In this document: positions 6,493 to 12,169 of the stretch, one piece after another
How the letters are laid out: each line of letters starts with the position of its first letter
Position numbering within the stretch: position 1 is the first letter of the stretch
Made by a program: the position numbers and the translations under genes
Assembly (NCBI GenBank): GCA_013001935.1
Contig: JABDKZ010000287.1
Coordinates: 1 to 12,748, forward strand
Direction: 5' to 3'
DNA length: 12,748 nucleotides
Source: Maribacter sp.
GTDB lineage: Bacteria > Bacteroidota > Bacteroidia > Flavobacteriales > Flavobacteriaceae
The notes under the pieces: model-generated
The model's input: the letters and a program-made list of their open reading frames with translations, nothing else
Told to the model about the DNA's origin: nothing
The model's database searches: none

Positions 6493-7239
6493 CTATGATT
6501 TCTTTTTTTTGATTCTCTTAGGCAGTACCTCTTCTGGGAAAGGGAATAGAATGGTAGAATTCTTTTCAGAAGCGATATTGGACAAGGTCTGATATAATCT
6601 TAATTTAATGGCCGATGGGGATTTATCTATTTGCAGACCAGCCTCCAATAATTTCCCAGCGGCTTGTTCTTCTGCCTCGGCAAGAATAATACGAGCCCTT
6701 CTTGATCGCTCGGCCTCCGCTTGGTTCGCCATCATTCGTCTCATGTTTTCAGGTAACTGTATATCCTTGATTTTTACATCAATAATCTCAATCCCCCAAT
6801 GATGCGTTTCGTTCTCCACAATACTTTTTATGTTTTTCCCCATTTCTTCACGATTAGATAAAATGGTATCCAATTCTACCTTTCCACAGACATCACGAAG
6901 GGCTGCTTGGGAAAGTTGTGTTATCGCAAAATCGTATTCTTCAACTTCCAAAACGGCCTTTTCAGGATCCTCGATCTTAAAGAAAACAACACCATCAATA
7001 CTACAGGGCACGTTATCCTCGGTCATAACCTCTTGTGAAACTATGTTGATCGTGATTACACGAATATCAACAATCTGAATGGTTTCAACGAAGGGGATAA
7101 TCCATCTAAAACCAGGTTCTAAAGTTCTAATATACTTTCCAAAACGAAATTTCAACGCTCTTTTGTATTCAAAAACAATTCTAATTCCTGCCAAGAGAAT
7201 TATACCTAAAATGAGGGTTAATACAATTAATGGGTTCAT
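6493..7239 (-). CDS. Slipin family protein (SPFH/Band 7, stomatin-like)
   Basis: A 248-residue membrane-anchored scaffold protein of the SPFH superfamily. An N-terminal hydrophobic segment (residues 3-22) anchors it. The Band 7 domain then runs from about 25 to 200: EYKRALKFRFGKYIRTLEPGFRWIIPFVETIQIVDIR, the strand pattern around VMTEDNVPCSIDGVVFFKIEDPEKA, and ALRDVCGKVELDTILSNREEMG. The coiled-coil part contains VKIKDIQLPENMRRMMANQAEAERSRRARIILAEAEEQAA. It ends in a lysine-rich tail (KRIKKKKS). Such proteins oligomerise in membrane microdomains. No NfeD-type partner, which often accompanies prokaryotic slipins, lies next to it in this window. Its ATG overlaps the stop of a small doubtful ORF as ATGA. 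Confidence 0.92.
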   Translation of the reverse strand: MNPLIVLTLILGIILLAGIRIVFEYKRALKFRFGKYIRTLEPGFRWIIPFVETIQIVDIRVITINIVSQEVMTEDNVPCSIDGVVFFKIEDPEKAVLEVEEYDFAITQLSQAALRDVCGKVELDTILSNREEMGKNIKSIVENETHHWGIEIIDVKIKDIQLPENMRRMMANQAEAERSRRARIILAEAEEQAAGKLLEAGLQIDKSPSAIKLRLYQTLSNIASEKNSTILFPFPEEVLPKRIKKKKS

Positions 7240-7424
7240 AATGTTTTCTTTAAGTTAGTATTCTTGTTTAATTCCTGCAAAAACGATTTAAATAATTTAA
7301 TGCTATACCAAGACCCTAAGGTCATAAGATGATCCAAGGAAGGATTTAAGATACTTTTACGTCGGATTAATGCTTTCTTCAATTTACGAAATTCGCAACT
7401 GGAAACAAAATTAATAGGTGCCAA
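7236..7424 (-). CDS. Doubtful small ORF overlapping the slipin start (possible remnant)
   Basis: A 62-codon frame beginning with TTG, preceded by AAGGGTGG and ending in an ATGA overlap with slipin. The frame is open nine codons further upstream to a TAG at 7452-7454, with no ATG. The residues look protein-like (RKLKKALIRRKSILNPSLDHLMTLGSWYSIKLF, followed by KSFLQEL). It could therefore be a translationally coupled small basic protein, or the 3' remnant of a larger decayed gene. I do not recognise a family. It lies in the 268-nt interval between the membrane protein gene and slipin, which otherwise shows no clear terminator. Confidence 0.35.
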   Translation of the reverse strand: MAPINFVSSCEFRKLKKALIRRKSILNPSLDHLMTLGSWYSIKLFKSFLQELNKNTNLKKTL

Positions 7425-7507
7425 AAACCACCCTTGAAATAAAGCGTTACGCTACCTGAAAATAGGCTTCAAAAATCAATACCAGCTAACATTTTTCTAT
7501 TGATAAC

Positions 7508-8146
7508 TCAATTTTTCAACTTTCGATAAAGCATAACGTCCAACATAATAAACCAAATGATAAAACAAAGAAATGTTATCTTTTGAATTACCGGAAGTAA
7601 CCGAATATACAATCCAGTTTCATATATATAGTAATTGACCAAAAAGATAATAAGGCAACCAATGCCTATAAAAAAGAGCTTTATATGTTTGGCCTTAAAA
7701 AGTTCAATAAAACATGTTAAAAAGGCTATTACCGCAAAAAAACCGGCGATGCGAACGGTGCGATCATGAGCTCCTGAAGACAGGAAGGAGGTAGCAACTA
7801 AAGCTGCAATACCTGACAACCACATAATATTTATATTGATATTTTTTCCTTTGAAGAGGTTTGGCAAGTAGTACCATAATACTACAAGGCTGAGGCAAAG
7901 TACGATCAATGAGGTTCTTGCAAAATAACGTGCTGTATTCAATTCCCCGTTAATGGCATTATTATCTAGAAGGTCACATAAATAATTGTTCCAAAAACTA
8001 AAACCATCTTGGTGGGGCATCATCCATGATCCCCCCGGATATTTTAATGCTGCCAAAATGTAGAATAACACAAATAGAAGCATACCAATTAAAGGCAATA
8101 ATAATACATTGGGTCTTGGAGGTTTCGTTGTAATATTCATGCACAT
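7508..8146 (-). CDS. Multi-pass membrane protein, unknown (DUF998-like look)
   Basis: A 212-residue protein with about six transmembrane segments: residues 14-34, 76-95, 106-125, 130-150, 153-172 and 184-206. The first loop contains YPGGSWMMPHQDGFSFWNNYLCDLLDNNAINGELNTAR. This resembles the 'yPGG....FS...NYLSDLG...G..N.a' loop of DUF998-type membrane proteins, but assignment is tentative. The start may be 8146 (MCMN) or 8140 (MN). It begins 20 nt after the stop of the P-loop protein gene, so it is likely the last member of that unit; whether it works with those enzymes is unknown. Confidence 0.75.
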   Translation of the reverse strand: MCMNITTKPPRPNVLLLPLIGMLLFVLFYILAALKYPGGSWMMPHQDGFSFWNNYLCDLLDNNAINGELNTARYFARTSLIVLCLSLVVLWYYLPNLFKGKNININIMWLSGIAALVATSFLSSGAHDRTVRIAGFFAVIAFLTCFIELFKAKHIKLFFIGIGCLIIFLVNYYIYETGLYIRLLPVIQKITFLCFIIWFIMLDVMLYRKLKN

Positions 8147-8166
8147 GTAATTAGAAGCTTTGTTCT

Positions 8167-9186
8167 TTATAAAACAAGGCCTGTAGTAGACGTAAGGATT
8201 TGAATCAATTCTTTTGTCGTAGTTGAATCAATTAGATTTAGTGTCTTAACCTTACAAAGTTGTTCAACCAATCTTTTTCCACCTAAGGTATTACTGGCTA
8301 CCCCGGTTACAATATCCGGGACAATATCAAATGCCTTCATTAGTCCGTGAACTGCATAGGGATCGGATGCACTTAGTATAATACATTTGATGTGCTCTCT
8401 AAGCCTTTCAATTGCAATATCCCCGTTATAGGGCTCCAAAGGTGAAGCACCTATTTCAATAATGGCGACATCTGCTTTTTGCAATTCAATTCTACTCAGT
8501 AGTTGCGTTAATTTTTCTTGGAATTCTTCCTTTGGACAAATAGAAGACGGCAATCCTACATCGACAAAATCATAGATAGCGTCAGCGCCAACATCCTTAA
8601 TAGCCAAAATATCTTTATACCTTCCAGCACCTGTAAGTTTGGCCCCTACTACCTTATGGCCGGCTTGTTTGAATAAATTGGTGGCAATTCTTGCCGATGT
8701 TGTCTTACCAGCCGACATGGATGTGCCTACAAATAAGACAATAGGTGTTTTGTAAGCAAGTGTGAGTATGGGCTTAACAAAACGTTGCATTGTCAGTTTA
8801 TTATCACCTCTAAACGCATGGCCTAAATAAGCCACCTTCATCATTTCAGGTATAAAAACCGATTTGGAGGTCATTTTTCCCAATAGTCCCGCTCCGGTCA
8901 AAACAGTCATTTTTAGATCATCTTCTACATTCCTCCAGGTTCCTGTCGCTTCTAAAGTAGCATACCGTTCTCCCAAGGCACCAACAATGATTTCCTCGCC
9001 AATTACCCCGCGCATTCTTCCATTTGGTAATTCCAACTTCAAAGTTTCACTTCCTGCATTCACTATTTGACAAATCACATAATCCCCAGTTCCCCATTGT
9101 TTCTTTGGCAATTTTTTCAATTGAAATTCTTTCTCGGCCAAGTCAGAGATTCTAGTCAAGGATGTAAATATGTATTTATGGTTCAT
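8167..9186 (-). CDS. DUF1611-like P-loop NTPase-fold protein
   Basis: A 339-residue two-domain protein. Residues 1-145 are a beta-rich domain with a strongly patterned stretch: MRGVIGEEIIVGALGERYATLEATGTWRN, then LTGAGLLGKMTS and AYLGHAFR. Residues 146-339 are a P-loop fold. Walker A is GTSMSAGKTT (154-163; Lys161, Thr162), then AKLTGAGRYKDI (182-192), DAIYDFVDVGLPSS, a Walker-B-like strand ADVAIIEIGAS (238-248), LSASDPYAVHGL and TGVASNTLGG. The Walker A and following segment resemble DUF1611, the family of the D-glutamate N-acetyltransferase DgcN, and more distantly dethiobiotin-synthetase-like folds. Substrate is unknown. It lies 12 nt after the M20 peptidase gene, suggesting a shared pathway around an amide bond (inference). 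Confidence 0.75.
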   Translation of the reverse strand: MNHKYIFTSLTRISDLAEKEFQLKKLPKKQWGTGDYVICQIVNAGSETLKLELPNGRMRGVIGEEIIVGALGERYATLEATGTWRNVEDDLKMTVLTGAGLLGKMTSKSVFIPEMMKVAYLGHAFRGDNKLTMQRFVKPILTLAYKTPIVLFVGTSMSAGKTTSARIATNLFKQAGHKVVGAKLTGAGRYKDILAIKDVGADAIYDFVDVGLPSSICPKEEFQEKLTQLLSRIELQKADVAIIEIGASPLEPYNGDIAIERLREHIKCIILSASDPYAVHGLMKAFDIVPDIVTGVASNTLGGKRLVEQLCKVKTLNLIDSTTTKELIQILTSTTGLVL

Positions 9187-9198
9187 AGTTGCGCTTCT

Positions 9199-10371
9199 TT
9201 AATAATCCAATGAATCTGACAACAGTAATAATGTTAGCAAGGCAGTTCTTTCTGGTAACTGGTCTAAAAAAATAAACTCGTGTAGTGCATGAGCCCCATC
9301 CCCTGTGGTACCTAGACCATCTAAAGTGGCAGTGAACGCACTTGTTGTATTACCATCCGAGCCACCGCCTGCAGTGGCTTCCTGCAGGTCTAAACCTAAT
9401 AGTAGGCCTTTCGCTTTTGCAAGGTGCCATAGTTTCTGGTTGCGGGCTGTACGTTCCATAGGCGGTCGTCCAATTCCGCCTTCAACCTTAATTTCCACAT
9501 CACTAATGGTTGGTTGCAAGCCATAAATCTTTTCAGTTATAAATTCCCCGTCTTCTTTATTCTGTACTCTAACATCAACCACGGCCTTACTCTCAGGTGC
9601 TACCACATTTGGGGAAATACCTCCTTGTATGGTACCTACATTAACCGTTATCCCCTTATCAAAATCATTCATGGCAAACAACATTTGTACTTGATGGGAA
9701 AGTTCAACAATGGCATTAATCCCTTTTCCAGGATCTAAACCGGCATGTGCAGCCTTTCCTGTAACCGTTATGGTAAAGCGTCCTAGGCCTTTACGGGCGG
9801 TTTTCAATTTTCCTTCAAGGCCCAAAGGAGGCTCCATTACAAATGCCCGTTCAGCAATTTTTGCCAGCCGCTTAATCATATGTCGTGACTCCCTACTCCC
9901 AATTTCTTCATCAGAATTGATGAGGATTACAGGAGAAAGATGGGATTGCAACGACATTTCATGAATTGCCTGAAGCGCAAATATAAGCTGGGTGAGGCCG
10001 GCCTTCATGTCATAAACTCCAGGACCGGTCATCTTGCCATCATTTTTGGAAATAGGCATCTTTAGCAGTGTATGCTCCTCCCAAACGGTGTCACAATGGC
10101 CTAATAATAATTGTAATGGTTTTTTTCTGTCCCTATTTTTTGGTCTGGCATATAAAAAGCCACCTGTTTTTTTTCCTGGAACCAAGAGCGTAAAATATCC
10201 AATTGAGTTCAGCTTATTTCCTAAGAATTCCAGTAATGCCTTTTGTGAATTAGGATTGTTTGATGGCGACTCATAGTTAACCAAATTTTCAAGAAACTGG
10301 ACCATGTTATCATTACTTCCCTTGAAATAAGCTAAAATCTCTGTTGCGATATTTGTAGTCATTGCAATCAT
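9199..10371 (-). CDS. M20 family metallopeptidase (carboxypeptidase G2-like)
   Basis: A 390-residue di-zinc hydrolase of the M20/ArgE/DapE/CPG2 group, which cleaves amide bonds of N-acyl amino acids or dipeptides. All expected ligands are visible: His92 in GHCDT, bridging Asp121 in GVYDMKAG, catalytic Glu155 and metal-binding Glu156 in INSDEEIGSR, Glu180 in VMEPP, and His361 in GDGAHALHEF. His209 (GKAAHAG) opens the dimerisation domain (about residues 195-305). GGGSDGNTTSA (335-345) matches the CPG2 'TGGGTDA' segment. There is no signal peptide, so it acts in the cytosol. The ATG at 10371 overlaps the flavin reductase stop as ATGA; Met4 is an alternative start. The P-loop gene follows 12 nt later. 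Confidence 0.93.
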   Translation of the reverse strand: MIAMTTNIATEILAYFKGSNDNMVQFLENLVNYESPSNNPNSQKALLEFLGNKLNSIGYFTLLVPGKKTGGFLYARPKNRDRKKPLQLLLGHCDTVWEEHTLLKMPISKNDGKMTGPGVYDMKAGLTQLIFALQAIHEMSLQSHLSPVILINSDEEIGSRESRHMIKRLAKIAERAFVMEPPLGLEGKLKTARKGLGRFTITVTGKAAHAGLDPGKGINAIVELSHQVQMLFAMNDFDKGITVNVGTIQGGISPNVVAPESKAVVDVRVQNKEDGEFITEKIYGLQPTISDVEIKVEGGIGRPPMERTARNQKLWHLAKAKGLLLGLDLQEATAGGGSDGNTTSAFTATLDGLGTTGDGAHALHEFIFLDQLPERTALLTLLLLSDSLDY

Positions 10372-10979
10372 CTTTTAAAATCCTTCGGAAATGGAAAACT
10401 GTACGTATCAGAAATCTTTGCGAATCGTCCTGTGGCAATATAGGCCAGCAGCGGATTTTTATGTAGTTGTTCCTGTTCGTCTTTTTCTGACACTTTTAGA
10501 TAATCCTTGTGCACATGTGCCGCCTTTATTGTACCTGTAATTATACTATAATCATCAAATCCCTCAATTACTTTAAATAGCTCGCACTCTAGAAAAAAAT
10601 AGGCATCCTTAATTAATGGAGCATCTATGAGGGTAGCTTTAAAAGTAGGCAAGGCTTCAACAATGCTATGCGATTTGGAAAGTTTTGTCTTACGTGGAGA
10701 AGCACTTAAAGAAGTGGAAACTATCTGCTCTGGCTTTGGAAAACTGACAGAAAATTGTTTGTTCGCCTTCACATTGTGGTATGTGCCATGCCTCGGCGTA
10801 CAGACGAAACCAAAATAATTGCCAAATCCCAGGGGAGTTGCCATATGTTTAGGCGCTAAATCATAGCCATCGTTTTCCTTGGTGCCTATGACCACCATTG
10901 GCGCTATGGTAAATACCCTATCCCATATAGGTAAATCAATATTTAAAGTGATAACACTATCTTTCCGAAGTACATCCAT
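10368..10979 (-). CDS. Flavin reductase family protein (FMN-binding split barrel)
   Basis: A 203-residue protein of the flavin reductase-like split-barrel family, which binds FMN and typically reduces flavin with NAD(P)H or supplies reduced flavin to a partner oxygenase. Visible pattern: IAPMVVIGTKENDGYDLAPKHMATPLGFGNYFGFVCTPRHGTYHNVKANKQFSVSFPKPEQ (about 26-84), then a helix, then a long-strand region FFLECELFKVIEGFDDYSIITGTIKAAHV (127-156). The C-terminal part PLLAYIATGRFAKISDTYSFPFPKDFKR is typical of the family. No partner oxygenase lies next to it. It is first in the unit with the M20 peptidase (4-nt overlap), P-loop protein and membrane protein, behind a Crp/Fnr-type box about 65 nt upstream. 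Confidence 0.88.
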   Translation of the reverse strand: MDVLRKDSVITLNIDLPIWDRVFTIAPMVVIGTKENDGYDLAPKHMATPLGFGNYFGFVCTPRHGTYHNVKANKQFSVSFPKPEQIVSTSLSASPRKTKLSKSHSIVEALPTFKATLIDAPLIKDAYFFLECELFKVIEGFDDYSIITGTIKAAHVHKDYLKVSEKDEQEQLHKNPLLAYIATGRFAKISDTYSFPFPKDFKR

Positions 10980-11007
10980 GAGTTATATAATTGTATTCTA
11001 CTATCTT

Positions 11008-11050
11008 TAAAAGTACAATTAGCTTCAGAATGATGTAATGATATTGGTCA
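11008..11050 (-). promoter_or_regulatory. Crp/Fnr-type box and -7-like element upstream of the flavin reductase unit
   Basis: TGATATTGGTCA at 11039-11050 (plus-strand reading) has the half-sites TGAT-N4-GTCA. On the minus strand TACTTTTA (11015 to 11008) matches 5 of 6 fixed positions of TAnnTTTG, and its first base is 29.5 bp from the operator centre. The implied transcription start is near 11003, about 24 nt before the ATG at 10979. The palindrome is less perfect than the other three outside the core. Confidence 0.5.
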
Positions 11051-11109
11051 GTTAGTGCTCAACAGGTAGGACGTAATAAAAGGATAACTAGTTTGGTCGT
11101 TTTTGGATT

Positions 11110-11499
11110 TTATAAGCTGTCAACCGCTTTTTTCAACTTTGTTTGAACCTCCTCGGCAATGGTACCAAGATCCTCGTTTTTGACTCCCATCATAGAAGTG
11201 ATGGGGTCTACGGCAGCTACTTCTATACTACCATCTTTGGTTTCCCGAACAATTACATTGCAGGGCAACATGGTCCCGATTTTATTTTCGGCCAATAAGG
11301 CCTTATGCGCAAAGGCTGGATTACAAGCACCTAGGATTTTATAATTAGGAAAATCGACATCCAATTTATTCTTCAAGGTCGTTTTGATATCTATTTCGGT
11401 GAGAATGCCAAAGCCCTCCTCCTTTAAAGCCTGCGTTGTTTTGTCAACCACCTTGTCAAAAGTCAAATTCTTAAGTATTTTGTTGAAATAATATTCCAT
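11110..11499 (-). CDS. DUF302 domain-containing protein
   Basis: A 129-residue soluble protein of the DUF302 family (PF03625). Matching features are the N-terminal YYFNKILKNLTFDKVVDKTTQALKEEGFGILTEIDIKTTLKNKL, followed by the conserved YKILGACNPAFAHKALLAENKIGTMLPCNVIVRE. Cys59 and Cys80 sit in the two most conserved segments and could bind a ligand. IEVAAVDPITSMM follows, then a C-terminal helix (EEVQTKLKKAVDSL). The role is not established to my knowledge; related proteins are often encoded near stress and sulfur/redox genes. The family alignment supports the ATG at 11499. It appears to be a single-gene unit, bounded upstream by the hairpin at 11539-11569. Confidence 0.9.
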   Translation of the reverse strand: MEYYFNKILKNLTFDKVVDKTTQALKEEGFGILTEIDIKTTLKNKLDVDFPNYKILGACNPAFAHKALLAENKIGTMLPCNVIVRETKDGSIEVAAVDPITSMMGVKNEDLGTIAEEVQTKLKKAVDSL

Positions 11500-11503
11500 T
11501 TTA

Positions 11504-11534
11504 TAAAATTAGTTGATTTGTGATACAATACAAA
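11504..11534 (-). promoter_or_regulatory. Candidate housekeeping promoter of the DUF302 gene
   Basis: On the minus strand TTTG (11534-11531), a 19-nt spacer and TAATTTTA (11511-11504) fit the Bacteroidota -33/-7 consensus with 5 of 6 fixed -7 positions. Taking the first T as -12, transcription would start at or beside the A of the ATG at 11499, giving a leaderless or nearly leaderless mRNA. The region is very AT-rich, so a chance match is possible. Confidence 0.35.
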
Positions 11535-11538
11535 AACA

Positions 11539-11569
11539 GAAACGGGAACGCCTACAGCGTGCCCGTTTC
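11539..11569 (-). terminator. Strong hairpin between DUF302 and the intergenic region
   Basis: The arms are 11539-11551 (GAAACGGGAACGC) and 11557-11569 (GCGTGCCCGTTTC), pairing over 13 bp with one mismatch and loop CTACA. On the minus strand the stem is followed by TGTTTTTG, so it suits an intrinsic terminator for minus-strand transcripts coming from the right, protecting DUF302 from read-through. On the plus strand no T-tract follows. Confidence 0.6.
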
Positions 11570-11734
11570 CTATTGAGAAATCAAATTCATCAAAACAATC
11601 AAACAATTCATTAAGCCTCATTATCGCTAAAACAACCTAACCAATTGATTTTTTTGCAAATGACTGCATTGAATTCTAAGCTATGATCCGTACGGTCTCG
11701 CGACAATAGAATCAATACCTTTTAATTCTTAAAA

Positions 11735-11764
11735 GAAACCGGCACACCCCCGTGTGCCGGTTTC
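11735..11764 (-). terminator. Perfect 13-bp hairpin terminator
   Basis: The arms are 11735-11747 (GAAACCGGCACAC) and 11752-11764 (GTGTGCCGGTTTC), perfect over 13 bp with a CCCC loop on the plus strand. Read on the minus strand the stem ends GTTTC and is followed by TTTTAAG, which fits an intrinsic terminator of a minus-strand transcript. The only minus-strand sources upstream are ppsA, whose stop is about 405 nt away, or the proposed promoter at about 11960. Confidence 0.7.
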
Positions 11765-11951
11765 CAGAAGATATAAATTCTGCCTAATAAACACTTATGG
11801 CAGTTTAATCTCTGAACTTGTTGCCAAGCCACGACAAAAAAATCACCTAGTGCAATAGTATCTTTTACATCTTCATATACAAACCCTTATTACTCCCCAT
11901 GAATAACAAGTATGTTTTTTGAATGTCAAATGAACTTTTTTGAACAATAAT
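11735..11951 (-). ncRNA. Candidate small RNA under Crp/Fnr-type control
   Basis: This inferred transcript starts near 11951, from the operator/-7 pair at 11956-11998, and ends at the perfect hairpin 11764-11735 plus TTTT, about 215-220 nt. No convincing protein is encoded. The only ATG frames are about 11 codons (from ATGGGGAGT, complement of 11902-11910) or shorter. A 53-codon frame open from 11886 to 11722 has no ATG and runs through the hairpin. An sRNA is therefore the simplest reading, comparable in layout only to enterobacterial FnrS. No experimental or homology support is available from the sequence alone. Confidence 0.3.
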
Positions 11952-11955
11952 TGGG

Positions 11956-12004
11956 CTAATATATACTCTATTTTTTTCAAATGGACTGATCTAGATCAGT
12001 CCAT
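11956..12004 (-). promoter_or_regulatory. Crp/Fnr-type box in a 24-bp perfect palindrome, with -7-like element
   Basis: A perfect 24-bp palindrome spans 11981-12004; its core TGATCTAGATCA (11987-11998) is the canonical Fnr-like TGAT-N4-ATCA. On the minus strand TATATTAG (11963 to 11956) matches 5 of 6 fixed positions of TAnnTTTG and begins 29.5 bp from the palindrome centre. This gives the same -41.5 geometry as the other three boxes, with a start near 11951. Alternatively, on the plus strand the palindrome is followed by GTG and eight T residues and could act as a terminator, but no plus-strand gene precedes it. Confidence 0.5.
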
Positions 12005-12169
12005 GTGTTTTTTTTCTATTTATTAACAAGGGTATGACATAAAATGTATTGGGATATGTATCAATTCAACTTTAAATTAACACTGTTGGTATTTATCCAT
12101 TCATACAATCTATCAGCATCTTCTTTTTTGCAAAGTTGGGTATAAGGATAGTTCAATTACATTTTCTTT

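Larger units (their letters stand above)
11500..12169. other. 670-nt intergenic region between ppsA and DUF302
   Basis: From right to left it holds the following. A 31-codon minus-strand frame (12156-12061, TTG start, ending EDADRLYEWINTNSVNLKLN) starts 13 nt after the ppsA stop and looks protein-like but has no ATG. Next come an A/T-rich stretch, the 24-bp palindrome with Crp/Fnr core, a candidate small-RNA segment, the hairpin 11735-11764, about 165 nt without a recognisable gene (11570-11734), the hairpin 11539-11569, and the DUF302 promoter candidate. The stretch 11570-11734 shows only a weak TTTG-N17-TAGGTTGT resemblance to a promoter on the minus strand. Confidence 0.6.

Noticed and set aside
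8148..8180. AACAAAG/CTTTGTT-like partial inverted repeat between the P-loop and membrane protein genes
   Set aside because: Imperfect, AT-rich and within a 20-nt intra-operon gap; no T-tract on the transcribed strand to make it a terminator.
9305..10276. Several plus-strand frames (9305-9526, 9514-9738, 9710-9964, 10034-10276)
   Set aside because: All are opposite the well-supported M20 peptidase gene, overlap each other and show no family motif.
11722..11886. 53-codon minus-strand open frame through the candidate small RNA
   Set aside because: It has no ATG and runs through the perfect terminator hairpin, so its residues there are dictated by the stem. I kept the non-coding reading.
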